NCBI RefSeq assembly: GCF_020535565.1
Contig: NZ_CP084758.1
Location: 4,291,001-4,355,000 of the forward strand
Source of the DNA: Shinella sp. XGS7
GTDB lineage: Bacteria; Pseudomonadota; Gammaproteobacteria; Burkholderiales; Burkholderiaceae_C
Length of the DNA stretch: 64,000 nt
Reading direction: 5' to 3'
The notes beneath the pieces were generated by a model. The model was not told the origin of the DNA and ran no database searches. It saw nothing but the letters and a program-made list of their open reading frames with translations. Positions 55,018 through 64,000 of the stretch are shown piece after piece. How positions within the stretch are numbered: position 1 is the first letter of the stretch; every line of letters starts with the position of its first letter. The translations under genes were made by a program, and so were the position numbers.

Positions 55018-55632
55018 ATGAGCGAGACAAGCATCACGGCGCCCATCTGCCGCTACCCCACGCCCGAGCGCCTGGAAGACCTGCCCGAGGATGTGCGCCA
55101 GCGCATTCTGGATGTGCAGGAGAAGGCCGGCTTCGTGCCCAATATCTTCCTGGCCCTGGCGCGCCGCCCGGCCGAGTTCCGCGCCTTTCTGGCCTATCAC
55201 GACGCCCTGCTGCTGCGCGATGGCGGGCCGCAGGGCCTGAGCAAGGGCGAGAAGGAAATGATCATCGTGGCCACCAGCGGGGTCAATCGCTGCCTCTACT
55301 GCGTGGTGGCGCATGGTGCCATCCTGCGGGTCTACGAGAAGGCGCCCCTGCTGGCCGACCAGATTGCCGTCAACCACCGCAAGGCCGACATCACGCCGCG
55401 TCAGCAGGCCATGCTGGACTTCGCGCTCAAGGTCTGCCTGCAGGCCGACGAGGTGGGCGAGGCCGATTACGCCGCCCTGGCCGCCCACGGTTTCGACGAG
55501 GAGGCGGTGTGGGACATCGCCGCCATCACCGCCCTCTTCGGCCTGTCCAACCGCCTGGCCAATGTGATCTCGCTGCGGCCCAATCCCGAGTTTTATCTGC
55601 TGGGTCGCCAGCCCCGCCCGCCCAGGACCTGA
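55018..55632 (+). CDS. Peroxidase-related AhpD/carboxymuconolactone decarboxylase-family protein
   Basis: A 204-residue AhpD-like protein. The catalytic helix motif is REMIIVATSGVNRCLYCVVAHG (here starting EKEMIIV), near residues 79-99, with CLYC as the redox cysteine pair and a following histidine. This is the pattern of uncharacterised peroxidase-related enzymes rather than of gamma-carboxymuconolactone decarboxylase. It is probably a thiol peroxidase; the physiological reductant is unknown. Divergent from tolB with about 130 bp between. About 160 bp downstream contains GC-rich inverted repeats and no gene. Confidence 0.87.
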   Translation: MSETSITAPICRYPTPERLEDLPEDVRQRILDVQEKAGFVPNIFLALARRPAEFRAFLAYHDALLLRDGGPQGLSKGEKEMIIVATSGVNRCLYCVVAHGAILRVYEKAPLLADQIAVNHRKADITPRQQAMLDFALKVCLQADEVGEADYAALAAHGFDEEAVWDIAAITALFGLSNRLANVISLRPNPEFYLLGRQPRPPRT

Positions 55633-55791
55633 CCCGCTTCGACACAGCGGCCGCGCGGCAGCTACGGGGCATCCCGCAGTAGCGGCCGCGGGCCATTAGC
55701 CGGGCTTATGGTCTTCGGTGTAAACGCGATGACCACGGCGCGCGGCCATGCCTAGCATGGAGCTTCCTCCCCTTCACACAAGGAAGACCGC

Positions 55792-56700
55792 ATGCGCCGC
55801 ACCCCCACCCGCCCCGCCCTGCTGTTCCCAGCCCTTGTGGCCGCACTGGCCGCCCTCAGCGCCGGCAGCGCCGCCGCCCAGTCCACGCTGGAGCGCATCA
55901 AGGAGCGCGGCAGCATCTCGGTGGCCTACCGCGAGTCCTCCATCCCCTTCTCCTACCTGGGCGGCGACGGCCAGCCCGTGGGCTTCGGCTGGGAGATCTG
56001 CGGCAAGGTGGTGGAGCAGGTGAAGAAGACCCTGGGCCGCGCCGACCTCAAGATCAGCACCCAGGCCGTGACCTCGCAGAACCGCATTCCGCTGCTGCAG
56101 AACGGCACCATCGACATCGAGTGCGGCTCCACCACCAACAACAGCGAGCGCGCCAAGCAGGTGAGCTTCGCCACCAACTACTTCTACACCGGCACCCGCT
56201 TCCTGGTGCGCAGCGACTCCGGCATCAAGGGCCTGGCCGAGCTCAAGGGCAAGAAGGTGGTGTCCACCACCGGCACCACCAACTTCCAGGTGCTGCGCAA
56301 GCTCAATGCCGAGCAGGGCGTGGGCTTCGAGCTGATCACGGCCAAGGACCACGCCGAGTCGGCCCTGCTGGTGCAGCAGCAGCGCGCCGAGGCCTTCGGC
56401 ATGGACGACATCCTGCTCTACGGCCTGCGCGCCAGTGCCGCCAACCCGGCCGAGCTGGCCGTGGTGGGCGAGGCCATCCAGGTGGAGCCCTACGCCATCA
56501 TGCTGCGCAAGGACGACCCCGCCTTCAAGAAGCTGGTGGACGACACCCTGGCCGGCCTGATGAAGAGCGGCGAATTCGAGGCGCTGTACAAGAAGTGGTT
56601 CCAGTCGCCCATCCCACCCAAGGGCATCAATCTGAACGCGCCCATGAGCCAGGAGCTGCGCGATAACCTGCGCGCCCTCTCGGACAAGCCCGCGCTCTGA
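55792..56700 (+). CDS. Polar amino-acid ABC transporter substrate-binding protein, GltI-like
   Basis: A 302-residue periplasmic binding protein of the glutamate/aspartate type. Signal peptide to AAAQ; mature start STLERIKERGSISVAYRESSIPFSYLGGDGQPVGFGWEIC (core REssIPFSYL, typical of GltI). Further features are TIDIECGSTTNNSERAKQVSF near 105-125 and KKVVSTTGTTNFQVLRKLN near 155. RBS AAGGAAG lies before ATG 55792. No permease or ATPase is adjacent. The following aspartate/glutamate racemase suggests a role in acidic amino-acid use. Confidence 0.88.
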   Translation: MRRTPTRPALLFPALVAALAALSAGSAAAQSTLERIKERGSISVAYRESSIPFSYLGGDGQPVGFGWEICGKVVEQVKKTLGRADLKISTQAVTSQNRIPLLQNGTIDIECGSTTNNSERAKQVSFATNYFYTGTRFLVRSDSGIKGLAELKGKKVVSTTGTTNFQVLRKLNAEQGVGFELITAKDHAESALLVQQQRAEAFGMDDILLYGLRASAANPAELAVVGEAIQVEPYAIMLRKDDPAFKKLVDDTLAGLMKSGEFEALYKKWFQSPIPPKGINLNAPMSQELRDNLRALSDKPAL

Positions 56701-56727
56701 TCCCAAAAGGCTGAAGTCGAGCCCATC

Positions 56728-57531
56728 ATGAATGAAACCCCTGCGCGCCCGGTGCGCGCAGCGGGCGCAGCTGCGTCCGCTTCCAGCGATATCGTGGGGG
56801 TGCTGGGCGGCATGGGGCCGCTCGCCTCCCTGGATTTCATGCGCAAGATGCTGGACGCCACGCCCGCCCGGCAGGATCAGGACCATGTGCCGGTGCTGCT
56901 GAGCTCCATCCCGCAAGTGCCGGACCGCACCCAGGCCTTCCGCGGCGAGGGCCACTCGCCCCTGCCCGCCATGCTGGCCAGCGCGCGCCGCCTGGCCGAG
57001 GCCGGCGCCGGCCTGCTGGTGATGCCCTGCAACACCGCCCACCTCTGGTACGAGCCCCTGCAGCAGGCCCTGGGCCTGCCCATGCTGCATCTGGTGGACG
57101 CGGCCCTGGAAGACGCGCTGGCCCTGGCCGGCCCGGGTGCACGCATCGGCCTGCTGGCCACCGATGCCACCATGGCCTCAGGCCTGTATCTCAACCGCCC
57201 CGCCTCGGCCCGCCTGCAGTGGCTGCTGCCCACCGCGACCGAGATGCTGGACTGGGTGATGCCGGGCATTGCCGCGGTCAAGGCCGGCCAACTGGCCGAG
57301 GGCGAGGCCCTGCTGGGCCGGGCCGCCGCCGCCCTGGCGCAGCGCGGCGCCGCGGCCCTGGTGCTGGGCTGCACCGAGATCCCTCTGGTGCTGGACGCCG
57401 GACGCGCGCCGCTGCCGGTGGTGGATGCCACGGCCGCGCTGGCGCGCCGCGCGGTGGACTGGTCGCTCAGCCGGCGTCCGGCTCAGGCGCCGCCGCCGTC
57501 ACCGCCGTCACCGCCTGTAGCGCCGCAATGA
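56728..57531 (+). CDS. Aspartate/glutamate racemase-family protein
   Basis: A 267-residue PLP-independent racemase. It contains GVLGGMGPLASLDFMRKM near residues 23-40, the first catalytic cysteine in MPCNTAHLWYEPL near 98-110, and the second in LGCTEIPLVLD near 211-221, the two-cysteine mechanism of the Asp/Glu racemase fold. The C-terminal tail (PAQAPPPSPPSPPVAPQ) is proline-rich and unusual; it is encoded where the gene overlaps the end of the LysR gene on the other strand by 65 bp. Follows the GltI-like gene by 27 bp. Confidence 0.87.
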   Translation: MNETPARPVRAAGAAASASSDIVGVLGGMGPLASLDFMRKMLDATPARQDQDHVPVLLSSIPQVPDRTQAFRGEGHSPLPAMLASARRLAEAGAGLLVMPCNTAHLWYEPLQQALGLPMLHLVDAALEDALALAGPGARIGLLATDATMASGLYLNRPASARLQWLLPTATEMLDWVMPGIAAVKAGQLAEGEALLGRAAAALAQRGAAALVLGCTEIPLVLDAGRAPLPVVDATAALARRAVDWSLSRRPAQAPPPSPPSPPVAPQ

Positions 57532-58381
57532 AGTCGGCCGCCGGGCGCGAGAGCGCGCGGCCCTGAGGCAGCAGCGCCCTCACCTCCACCGGCACCTCGG
57601 GCAGCAGGGCCCGCACATGCAGGGTCTCGCTGGCGCTGGCCTGGGCGGTGAAGGAGTCGATCAGGGCCGGGCCGAAGCCGCGCTCGGCCAGCACCATGGC
57701 GATATGGTGGGTCTGCACCGTGATGCCCGCCTGCGGCGCCAGGCCCAGGCGCGCCCACTGGTCGGCCAGCATGGCGCCCAGCGGGTCGCGCTCGTCGATG
57801 CGGATGAGGGGGCTGCGCAGCACCTCGTCCATGCTCACGGTCTGGCGCCGATCCGCCCCCGGCGTGCCCACGCGCGAGACGCAGACCAGGCGGCCCGTGG
57901 CCACCGGCACCTCCTGCACGCCGGGATGGCCGGCGCTGCCGTAGACGATGCCCAGCTCGCCCTCCTGCAGCGCGATGGCGCGGGCGATCTCATGCGAATG
58001 CAGCACGCGGATGCTCACCGCCAGATCGGGATGGCGCAGGCGCAGGCGCTGCAGCGCATCCGGCAGGGCCTTGACCGCCAGCGAGGGCACGACCAGCAGG
58101 CGCAGCCGGCTGCCCTCGGCCTCGCCCAGGGCCACGGCCATGCGCCGCACCGACTCCAGCTGCGACATCAGGCGCTGCACCTCGGGGTACAGCGCCTGGG
58201 CCTGGGGCGTGGGCAGCAGGCGCTTGCGCTCGCGGGTGAAGAGCGCATAGCCCAGCTCCAGCTCGGCCAGCTTGAGGGTCTGGGTCACGGCCGGCTGGGT
58301 CACATGCAGCAGACGCGCCGCGGCGCTGACCGTGCCGGTCAGCATCACCGCATTGAAGACCTCGAGGTGCTTGAGCCTCAC
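57467..58381 (-). CDS. LysR-family transcriptional regulator
   Basis: A 304-residue LysR regulator: N-terminal winged helix (HLEVFNAVMLTGTVSAAARLLHVTQPAVTQTLKLAE, helix-turn-helix at about residues 15-38) and a C-terminal effector domain from about 90 to 290. The GTG start at 58381 overlaps the rng stop by four bases, so it may be expressed with rng. The 3' end overlaps the racemase gene antisense by 65 bp, so transcriptional interference is possible. Its targets are not indicated by a divergent promoter; the neighbouring binding protein and racemase are candidates. Confidence 0.88.
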   Translation of the reverse strand: MRLKHLEVFNAVMLTGTVSAAARLLHVTQPAVTQTLKLAELELGYALFTRERKRLLPTPQAQALYPEVQRLMSQLESVRRMAVALGEAEGSRLRLLVVPSLAVKALPDALQRLRLRHPDLAVSIRVLHSHEIARAIALQEGELGIVYGSAGHPGVQEVPVATGRLVCVSRVGTPGADRRQTVSMDEVLRSPLIRIDERDPLGAMLADQWARLGLAPQAGITVQTHHIAMVLAERGFGPALIDSFTAQASASETLHVRALLPEVPVEVRALLPQGRALSRPAADFIAALQAVTAVTAAAPEPDAG

Positions 58382-59859
58382 ATCAGCACGATGTCGTAAT
58401 GCTCGGTCTGGTTGGTGGGCTCGGCCGTCAGCGAGATCGGCTTGCCGATGAAGTCGGAGAGCCCGGCCAGATGCTGACTCTCTTCATCCAGCAGCATCTC
58501 CACCACATTGGCCGCGGCCACCACGCGGAACTCCTTGGGCGAGAACTGGCGGGCCTCGCGCAGGATCTCGCGCATGATGTCGTAGCAGACGGTGCGCGCG
58601 GTCTTGATCTGACCGCGGCCCTCGCAGGTCGGGCAGGGTTCGCAGAGCATGCGGGCCAGCGATTCGCGGGTGCGCTTGCGCGTCATCTCCACCAGGCCCA
58701 GCTGGGTGAAGCCCCCCACCGTGACCTTGGTGCGGTCCTTGCTGAGCTGCTTGCGGAACTCGCTCAGCACGGCGCTGCGATGCTCCTCGCGGGTCATGTC
58801 GATGAAGTCGACGATGATGATGCCGCCCAGATTGCGCAGGCGCAGCTGGCGCGCGATGGCGCCGGCCGCCTCCAGATTGGTCTTGAAGATGGTGTCGTCG
58901 AAATTGCGTGCGCCCACGAAGCCACCGGTGTTCACATCGATGGTGGTCATGGCCTCGGTCTGGTCCACGATCAGGTAGCCGCCCGACTTGAGGTCCACGC
59001 GCCGCGCCAGGGCGCGGTCCAGCTCGGCATCGATATTGTTCAGATCGAAGATGGGCCGCTCGCCGCGGTAATGCTCCAGCTTGGCCGTGGCGGCGGGCAT
59101 GTACATCTCGCCAAAGGCGTGCAGCACCTCGTACTGCATGCGCGAGTCGATGCGGATGGAGCCGGTGCGCTCGGTGCTCAGATCGCGCAGCACGCGCTCC
59201 ACCAGGCTCAGGTCCTGGTGCAGCAGGGTGCCGGGCGGCGAGCGGTGCGCGCGCTCGCGGATCTGGGCCCAGGTCTTGCGCAGATAGGCGATGTCGGTGG
59301 CCAGTTCCTCGTCCGAGGCGTCCTCGGCATTGGTGCGCAGGATGAAGCCGCCGCCCCCGCCCTCGTCCGGCTTGCCCACCAGGGCCTGCATGCGGGCCCG
59401 CAGCTGCTCGCGAGTCTCGGGCGAGCCGATCTTCTGCGAGATGCCGATGTGCTCGTCCTGGGGCAGGAAGACCAGCATGCGCCCAGCAATGCTGATCTGG
59501 GTGGACAGGCGCGCGCCCTTGCTGCCGATGGGGTCCTTGATCACCTGCACGGTGAGGGTCTGGCCCTCGAAGACCAGGCGCTCGATGGGCACGGCCGCGC
59601 CGCTGTCGGCATGGTGGCTGCGCGGCGTGGCGCCGTTCACATGCAGATCGGCCACATGCAGGAAGGCCGCCCGCTCCAGGCCGATGTCGATGAAGGCCGA
59701 TTGCATGCCCGGGAGCACCCGCGCCACCTTGCCCGAGTAGATATTGCCCACCAGGCCGCGCTCCAGGGTGCGCTCGACGTGCAGCTCCTGCACCGCGCCG
59801 TTTTCGACCACGGCCACGCGGGTCTCCTGCGGAGACCAGTTGATCAGAATGTCTTCCAT
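58378..59859 (-). CDS. rng: Ribonuclease G
   Basis: RNase G (CafA) is an endonuclease maturing the 5' end of 16S rRNA and degrading mRNAs. The 493-residue protein is the RNase E/G catalytic core without a long C-terminal scaffold. Start MEDILINWSPQETRVAVVENG; S1-like domain with GNIYSGKVARVLPGMQSAFIDIG near 37-59; active-site block QTEAMTTIDVNTGGFVG near 298-314 with metal-binding Asp; IIIVDFIDM near 341; and the zinc-link CEPCPTCEGRG near 402. ATG 59859 matches the family start. It leads an operon-like run with lysR. Confidence 0.95.
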   Translation of the reverse strand: MEDILINWSPQETRVAVVENGAVQELHVERTLERGLVGNIYSGKVARVLPGMQSAFIDIGLERAAFLHVADLHVNGATPRSHHADSGAAVPIERLVFEGQTLTVQVIKDPIGSKGARLSTQISIAGRMLVFLPQDEHIGISQKIGSPETREQLRARMQALVGKPDEGGGGGFILRTNAEDASDEELATDIAYLRKTWAQIRERAHRSPPGTLLHQDLSLVERVLRDLSTERTGSIRIDSRMQYEVLHAFGEMYMPAATAKLEHYRGERPIFDLNNIDAELDRALARRVDLKSGGYLIVDQTEAMTTIDVNTGGFVGARNFDDTIFKTNLEAAGAIARQLRLRNLGGIIIVDFIDMTREEHRSAVLSEFRKQLSKDRTKVTVGGFTQLGLVEMTRKRTRESLARMLCEPCPTCEGRGQIKTARTVCYDIMREILREARQFSPKEFRVVAAANVVEMLLDEESQHLAGLSDFIGKPISLTAEPTNQTEHYDIVLM

Positions 59860-59971
59860 AGCTTGCGTCTCCTCGCCGGCGCACGGGCGGCTCCGGGCGG
59901 AGCCGCGGCCAGGCCGGTCAAGCACTCTCGTCAGGCTGGCGCCTGGCGGGAGGGCTCGCGCCCCCGGCGGG

Positions 59972-60577
59972 TCAGAGATCCAGCCCGGCCTGGCGCAGCA
60001 AGCCGGCGGTCTCGAACAGGGGCAGGCCCATGATGCCCGAATATGAGCCCTCGATGTGCTCGATCCAGCCCGCGATCTGGCTCTGGATGGCATAGGCCCC
60101 GGCCTTGCCCATGGGCTCGCCGCTGTCCACATAGCGGCGCAGCACCGCAGCCGGCACCGGCGCGAAGCGCACCTGCGAGACGCTCAGGGCCAGGGCTTGC
60201 CGGCCCGACCAGGCCAGGGCTACGGCGGTGAGCACGCGGTGGGTCTGGCCGGAGAGACGCTTGAGCATGTCCAGCGCCTCGGCGGCATCGGCCGGCTTGC
60301 CCAGGAGGGCGTCGCCCAGGGCCACCGTGGTGTCGGAGCAGAGGATGGGACGCTCGGTCAGGCCGCGCTGCGCGCGCCGCGCCACCGCGGCGGCCAGCTT
60401 GTTGAGCGTGGCGCGCTGCACATAGGGCTCGGGCAGCTCGCCGGGCTCCACGGTCTCCAGGGCCTCGGCATCCTCGTCGGCACCGGGCAGCAGCAGCTCA
60501 TGCGGCACGCCCAGCTGGTCCAGCAGCTGGCGGCGGCGCGGGCTTTGCGAGGCGAGATAGATCAGCGGGGACGACAT
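59972..60577 (-). CDS. maf: Maf-family nucleoside triphosphate pyrophosphatase
   Basis: Maf proteins hydrolyse noncanonical or modified nucleotides (dTTP/UTP or m7GTP subfamilies) to monophosphates. The 201-residue protein shows [16 protein letters not shown] near residues 7-22, [15 protein letters not shown] near 55, [19 protein letters not shown] near 75 with the metal-binding Asp, [13 protein letters not shown] near 110 and [28 protein letters not shown] near 160-187. The second half QSQIAG fits the YhdE-type dTTPase better than YceF; that is tentative. ATG 60577 chosen; gap to rlmH is 11 bp. Confidence 0.93.
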   Translation of the reverse strand: MSSPLIYLASQSPRRRQLLDQLGVPHELLLPGADEDAEALETVEPGELPEPYVQRATLNKLAAAVARRAQRGLTERPILCSDTTVALGDALLGKPADAAEALDMLKRLSGQTHRVLTAVALAWSGRQALALSVSQVRFAPVPAAVLRRYVDSGEPMGKAGAYAIQSQIAGWIEHIEGSYSGIMGLPLFETAGLLRQAGLDL

Positions 60578-60588
60578 GCGGCAGGACT

Positions 60589-61059
60589 TCACTCGCGGTG
60601 ATAGGGATGGCCGGCCTGCACCGACCAGGCGCGGTACAGGCCCTCGGCCAGCAGCACGCGCACAAAGGCGTGCGGCAGGGTCAGGTCGGACAGGCGCAGC
60701 ATCTCGTCGGCCGTGGCCTTGAGCGCGGGATCCAGACCATCGGGCCCGCCAATGAAGATGGCCACATCGCGGCCATCGTCCTTCCAGCGCGTCAGGGCCT
60801 TGGCCAGCTGCAGCGTGGTGACGCGCTCGCCGCGCTCGTCCAGGATCAGGCGCCGCGCGCCCTTGGGGCAGGCGGCCTCCAGGCGCTGGGCCTCGGCGGC
60901 CATCATCTGCTCCACGGTCTTGCCGGTGGTGCGCGGCTCGGCCTTGACGGCCTTGAGCTCCAGACGCAGCTCGGGCGGAAAACGCTTGGCGAAGTCTTCG
61001 TAAGCGGTGTCCGCCCAGCCGGGCATGCGCTGACCGACCGCGATCAGCAGCAGGCGCAT
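60589..61059 (-). CDS. rlmH: 23S rRNA pseudouridine-1915 N3-methyltransferase
   Basis: RlmH methylates pseudouridine 1915 in helix 69 of 23S rRNA on assembled 70S ribosomes, using SAM. The 156-residue SPOUT protein contains [28 protein letters not shown] at the start, [16 protein letters not shown] near 71, the SAM-binding [12 protein letters not shown] near 101, and [34 protein letters not shown] at the end (final block YRAWS-GHPYHR is the signature). ATG 61059 overlaps the rsfS stop. Ribosome-linked with rsfS. Confidence 0.96.
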   Translation of the reverse strand: MRLLLIAVGQRMPGWADTAYEDFAKRFPPELRLELKAVKAEPRTTGKTVEQMMAAEAQRLEAACPKGARRLILDERGERVTTLQLAKALTRWKDDGRDVAIFIGGPDGLDPALKATADEMLRLSDLTLPHAFVRVLLAEGLYRAWSVQAGHPYHRE

Positions 61060-61802
61060 CAGGCCTTCTTGGCGCGGGCCGGGGCGGCCTTCTTGGCGGC
61101 CGGCTTGGCCACCGTCTTGGCGGCAGGCTTGGCCGCCACCGTCTTGCGGGCCGCCGGCTTGGCGGCAGGCGCCGCCTTCTTGGCCACGGTCTTCTTGGCG
61201 GCCGGCTTGGCAGCGCCCACCTTGAGGGTCTTGACCGGGGCCGCGGTCTTGGCCGGCGCAGCCTTCTTCACGCCCGTGGTCTTGCTCACGCTGCCCTTCT
61301 TGGCCGGCGCCTTCTTGGCGGCCGGGGCGGCAGCGCTCTTGGCGGCGGCCTTCTTGGCGGGTGCAGCCGCCTTCTTGGCCGCAGGCGCCTTGGCCTTCTT
61401 GGCGGCCTTGGGCTCTTCGTCCATGGGCTCGGAGGCCTTGACCAGCTTGACCTCGCCATCACCCAGCTTGAGCTTGACGGGCTTGCCGCCCCAGATCTCT
61501 TCCAGGTGGTAGTACTCGCGGATGGCCGGCTGCATCACATGCACCACGGCGGCGCCGCAGTCCACGATGATCCATTCGCCGTTTTCCTCGCCCTCGGTGC
61601 GCATGACATCCATGCCGCGCTCCTTGACCGTCACCCGCACGCTGGAGGCCAGCGCCTTGGTCTGGCGGTTGCTGGTGCCCGAGGCGATGATCACGCGCTC
61701 GAACAGCGGCGAGAGGTGCTCGGTGTTGAAGACCTGGATGTTCTGGGCCTTCACGTCTTCCAGGCCATCGACGATGGCGCGCTGCAGTTTACGAATGTCC
61801 AT
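61059..61802 (-). CDS. rsfS: Ribosome silencing factor with lysine/alanine-rich C-terminal tail
   Basis: RsfS binds L14 of the large subunit and blocks subunit joining when nutrients are scarce. Residues 1-120 are a normal RsfS domain ([62 protein letters not shown]). A further 120 residues follow that are unusual: repeats of [12 protein letters not shown] type, strongly basic and low complexity, like histone H1-type bacterial proteins. The protein is therefore 247 residues instead of the usual 105-130. The tail is in frame and the gene ends exactly at the rlmH start, so it is not an artefact of a missed stop. Confidence 0.92.
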   Translation of the reverse strand: MDIRKLQRAIVDGLEDVKAQNIQVFNTEHLSPLFERVIIASGTSNRQTKALASSVRVTVKERGMDVMRTEGEENGEWIIVDCGAAVVHVMQPAIREYYHLEEIWGGKPVKLKLGDGEVKLVKASEPMDEEPKAAKKAKAPAAKKAAAPAKKAAAKSAAAPAAKKAPAKKGSVSKTTGVKKAAPAKTAAPVKTLKVGAAKPAAKKTVAKKAAPAAKPAARKTVAAKPAAKTVAKPAAKKAAPARAKKA

Positions 61803-61822
61803 TCTTGTGTTCTCGCTGGGCC

Positions 61823-62446
61823 TCAAAGGGCCCCGTAAAGGCGGTGACGGGCAATATACCCCGCTACCGCATCGCCCACCATGGGGCGGATGTCCTCGCC
61901 ACGCGACGCCCGGTCGCGCACCTCGGTGGAAGAAATCGCCGATGCCGGCATCTCGATGATCTGAACCCGGTGCGGTGTGCCCGCCAGCTCGGGCGGCGCC
62001 TGCACCGGGGTGCCGGCCCGCGCCGCCACCGCCAGCGTGACCCGCTCCAGCAGGGCCGGCCACTCACGCCAGGTGTGCAGGCGGGCGTACTGGTCCTGGC
62101 CGATCAGCAGAAAGAGCTGCTCGCCCGGGTGAGCCGCCAGACGGGCCCGCACCGTGTCTATGGTGTAGCTGGCGCCGTCGCGCTCCAGCTCGCTGTCGTC
62201 CACCGCAAAGCGCGGCTCGCCGGCCACCATCAGCTCGACCATGGCCCGCCGGTGCTCGGGCGAGGCCAGGCCCCGGCCGGCGCCGGCCTGCAGCTTCTGC
62301 CAGGGCCGCCCGGCGGGCAGCCACAGCAGGCGGTCCAGGCCCAGCTGGGCCAGCGCGCTGCGCGCCAGCGAGAGATGGGCCAGGTGCACCGGATCGAAGC
62401 TGCCACCGAAGAGGCCGATCCGCGCCCCCGCGGGCGCCGGGTTCAC
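61823..62446 (-). CDS. nadD: Nicotinate-nucleotide adenylyltransferase
   Basis: NadD adenylates nicotinate mononucleotide, late in NAD synthesis. The 207-residue protein has the nucleotidyltransferase motif [20 protein letters not shown] near residues 9-28, PSW-type [11 protein letters not shown] near 41, the [22 protein letters not shown] segment near 117, and the C-terminal [20 protein letters not shown] near 175. It starts with GTG; 62446 overlaps the hemF stop by four bases, while a GTG two codons earlier (62452) is also possible. Complements nadA and nadB in the same window. Confidence 0.95.
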   Translation of the reverse strand: MNPAPAGARIGLFGGSFDPVHLAHLSLARSALAQLGLDRLLWLPAGRPWQKLQAGAGRGLASPEHRRAMVELMVAGEPRFAVDDSELERDGASYTIDTVRARLAAHPGEQLFLLIGQDQYARLHTWREWPALLERVTLAVAARAGTPVQAPPELAGTPHRVQIIEMPASAISSTEVRDRASRGEDIRPMVGDAVAGYIARHRLYGAL

Positions 62447-63384
62447 AGCCACAGCGCGCTGGGCGCCTCATGCGCCCAGTCACGCGGGCGCAGGAAGTCG
62501 GTGTACAGGCGCGCCTCGGGCGTGCCGGCCTCGGGCTGCCAGTCGTAGCGCCACTTCACCAGGGGCGGCATGGACATCAGGATGGACTCGGTGCGGCCGC
62601 CCGACTGCAGGCCGAAGAGCGTGCCCCGGTCAAAGACCAGGTTGAACTCCACATAGCGGCCGCGCCGGTAGGCCTGGAAATCGCGCTCGCGCTCGCCATA
62701 GGCATAGCCCTGGCGGCGCTCCACGATGGGCAGATAGGCGGGCACGAAGGCGTCGCCCACCGAGCGGATCAGGGCAAAAGACGCGTCAAAGCCGCCCTCG
62801 GCATGGTCATCGAAGAACACGCCGCCGATGCCGCGCGGCTCGCTGCGGTGCTTCAGGAAGAAATACTCGTCGCACCAGGTCTTGAAGCGCGGATACAGGG
62901 TCTCGCCATGCGGGTCCAGCGCCGTCTTGCAGGTCCGGTGGAAATGCTGGGCATCGCGCTCGTAGCCGTAGTAGGGCGTGAGGTCCATGCCGCCGCCAAA
63001 CCAGACCACGGGCTCGGCATCCGCCGGCAGGGCCGCGAACATGCGCACATTCATGTGCACCGTGGGCACAAAGGGGTTGTGCGGGTGCAGCACCAGGGAC
63101 ACGCCCATGGCCTCGAAGGGCGCGCCGGCCAGCTCGGGCCGGTGCTGGGTGGCCGAGGGTGGCAGCACCCGGCCGCGCACATGCGAGAAATTGCAGCCGC
63201 CGCGCTCGAAGAGGCCGCCGTTCTCGATCAGGCGGGTCAGGCCGTCGCCTTCCAGGCGGCCACCGGGCTCGCGCTCCCAGCCATCGCTGATGAAGGGCTG
63301 GCCATCGGCCTGCTCCAGCGCCGACACGATGCGCTGCTGCAGACCCAGCAGGTACTCGCGCACCGCCAGGGTTTGAATCGTCAT
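62443..63384 (-). CDS. hemF: Oxygen-dependent coproporphyrinogen III oxidase
   Basis: HemF decarboxylates coproporphyrinogen III to protoporphyrinogen IX with O2. The 313-residue protein shows the N-terminal [36 protein letters not shown] region (blocks EREPGG and GGCNFSHV near 35-70), [14 protein letters not shown] near 103, [23 protein letters not shown] near 125-147, IGGVFFDDH near 190, and the C-terminal [34 protein letters not shown] (block [14 protein letters not shown]-like). Its ATG overlaps the upstream acyltransferase stop by four bases. Confidence 0.96.
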   Translation of the reverse strand: MTIQTLAVREYLLGLQQRIVSALEQADGQPFISDGWEREPGGRLEGDGLTRLIENGGLFERGGCNFSHVRGRVLPPSATQHRPELAGAPFEAMGVSLVLHPHNPFVPTVHMNVRMFAALPADAEPVVWFGGGMDLTPYYGYERDAQHFHRTCKTALDPHGETLYPRFKTWCDEYFFLKHRSEPRGIGGVFFDDHAEGGFDASFALIRSVGDAFVPAYLPIVERRQGYAYGERERDFQAYRRGRYVEFNLVFDRGTLFGLQSGGRTESILMSMPPLVKWRYDWQPEAGTPEARLYTDFLRPRDWAHEAPSALWL

Positions 63385-64000
63385 GGCTTCTCCAGGAGTC
63401 GCACAGGGCTGGCCAGCTCGGGCCGCTTGCCGCGCCGGCCGGCGTAGAGCTCGGCCAGCAGGGCGAAATCGGCGTTCTTGTCACCGCTCAGGCGCACGAA
63501 TTGCCGCAGGATCACGGTCTTGCTCGGAAAGTCGAAGGAGGCCAGGCCCACCGGCACATCCGCCTGCAGGGCCAGCTGATAGGCGCCGGAGCGCCAGCCG
63601 CCCTTGAGCGAACGCGTGCCCTCGGGCGCAGCCACCAGCCAGAAGACCTCGTCGCGCTGCTGGGCGGCGCGCATCTGGGCCGCCGTCTCGCCCACCAGGC
63701 CATGGGCGCTGTCGCGCTGCACCGCCACCCCGCCCAGCCAGCGCAGCCAGGCGCCAAAGAGCGGCACGCGAAACAGGCTGTCCTTGGCCCAGAAGCGCAG
63801 GGGCAGGCCCAGGGTCCATTTGGCAAACAGGCCCACCGGGAAGTCCCAGTTGGAGGTGTGCGGATAGACCAGCATCACGCCCTGGCGGCCGGGCAGACCC
63901 TGGCAGTCCAGGCGCCAGCCCGCCAGACGGAACAAGGCCCGCGCCAGCAGACTGCCGCGCGGGCGCAGCGGCAGCGCGGCCGCATCCAGCAGCTGGGGAC
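63381..64000 (-). CDS. Lysophospholipid acyltransferase-family protein (partial)
   Basis: The C-terminal 206 codons of a PlsC-like acyltransferase; the start lies beyond the right edge, since the frame is open up to base 64000. The catalytic HxxxxD is [12 protein letters not shown] and the later phosphate-binding motif is [10 protein letters not shown]. Together they define lysophosphatidate acyltransferase-type enzymes transferring acyl groups to glycerophospholipids at the inner membrane. The visible part begins [14 protein letters not shown], near the family N-terminus, so little is missing. Exact acyl acceptor is not determined. Confidence 0.88.
   Translation of the reverse strand, partial: PQLLDAAALPLRPRGSLLARALFRLAGWRLDCQGLPGRQGVMLVYPHTSNWDFPVGLFAKWTLGLPLRFWAKDSLFRVPLFGAWLRWLGGVAVQRDSAHGLVGETAAQMRAAQQRDEVFWLVAAPEGTRSLKGGWRSGAYQLALQADVPVGLASFDFPSKTVILRQFVRLSGDKNADFALLAELYAGRRGKRPELASPVRLLEKP

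Noticed and set aside
61071-61420. Short repeats suggesting a CRISPR or satellite array
   Set aside because: The repetition encodes the lysine/alanine-rich tail of RsfS in frame; repeat units are irregular and without spacers. No CRISPR array was seen in the window.

Overview
The window is very GC-rich and dense with proteobacterial genes. Gene content and protein style point to a betaproteobacterium of the order Burkholderiales, probably the Rubrivivax/Leptothrix/Roseateles group. Supporting signs are two PEP-CTERM proteins, nadA/nadB, a tolB-pal-cpoB block, the rng-maf-rlmH-rsfS-nadD-hemF series, tandem tRNA-Lys genes and heavy use of CTG and GGC codons. The assignment is inference from these features, not from a marker gene.

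Layout. 1-9.8 kb: a truncated ThDP enzyme, a secreted DUF1444 protein, an MFS exporter with a divergent AraC regulator, nadA, a ComFB-like protein, a TonB receptor behind a Fur-like palindrome, and nadB. 9.8-11.5 kb: a lower-GC, gene-poor stretch with one PEP-CTERM protein. 11.5-15.1 kb: clpB (with a sigma-32-type promoter), crcB and moaE. 15.2-22.7 kb: a diguanylate cyclase, a DapA-family enzyme, a periplasmic binding protein, a YceI lipoprotein with a Crp-family regulator, an Mpo1-like protein, panE and a hypothetical gene. 22.9-23.8 kb: an LpxO-like hydroxylase.

23.9-45.5 kb is the centrepiece: a selenium-molybdenum formate dehydrogenase region. Reading along the minus strand it contains fdnG (in-frame UGA at codon 196 followed by a canonical bacterial SECIS hairpin), fdxH, fdnI, fdhE, selA, three exported redox or envelope proteins of unknown role (FccB-like flavoprotein, TlpA-like thioredoxin, transglutaminase-like protein), selB, tRNA-Sec, mobA, a nitroreductase and modABC-modE with a ModE operator. 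Divergent from fdnG are a response regulator and histidine kinase, followed by moeA. One region therefore supplies molybdate uptake and its regulation, cofactor steps, selenocysteine synthesis and decoding, the structural enzyme, its maturation factor and a probable regulator. selD and fdhD are not in the window.

45.5-64 kb: the Mrp/ApbC ATPase, DUF523, MscS and thioredoxin genes, a second PEP-CTERM protein, three tandem tRNA-Lys genes, tcdA with a YeeE/YedE transporter, tolB-pal-cpoB without tolQRA, an AhpD-like protein, an amino-acid binding protein with a racemase, a LysR regulator, and the rng-maf-rlmH-rsfS-nadD-hemF-acyltransferase run, which leaves the window.

Three less expected observations stand out. 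Segments of clpB, mrp and probably modC have codon use, and in the first two also protein signatures, that look alphaproteobacterial inside otherwise host-like genes. The response regulator next to the formate dehydrogenase lacks the GAFTGA loop of sigma-54 activators. A three-gene exported module sits between selA and selB.
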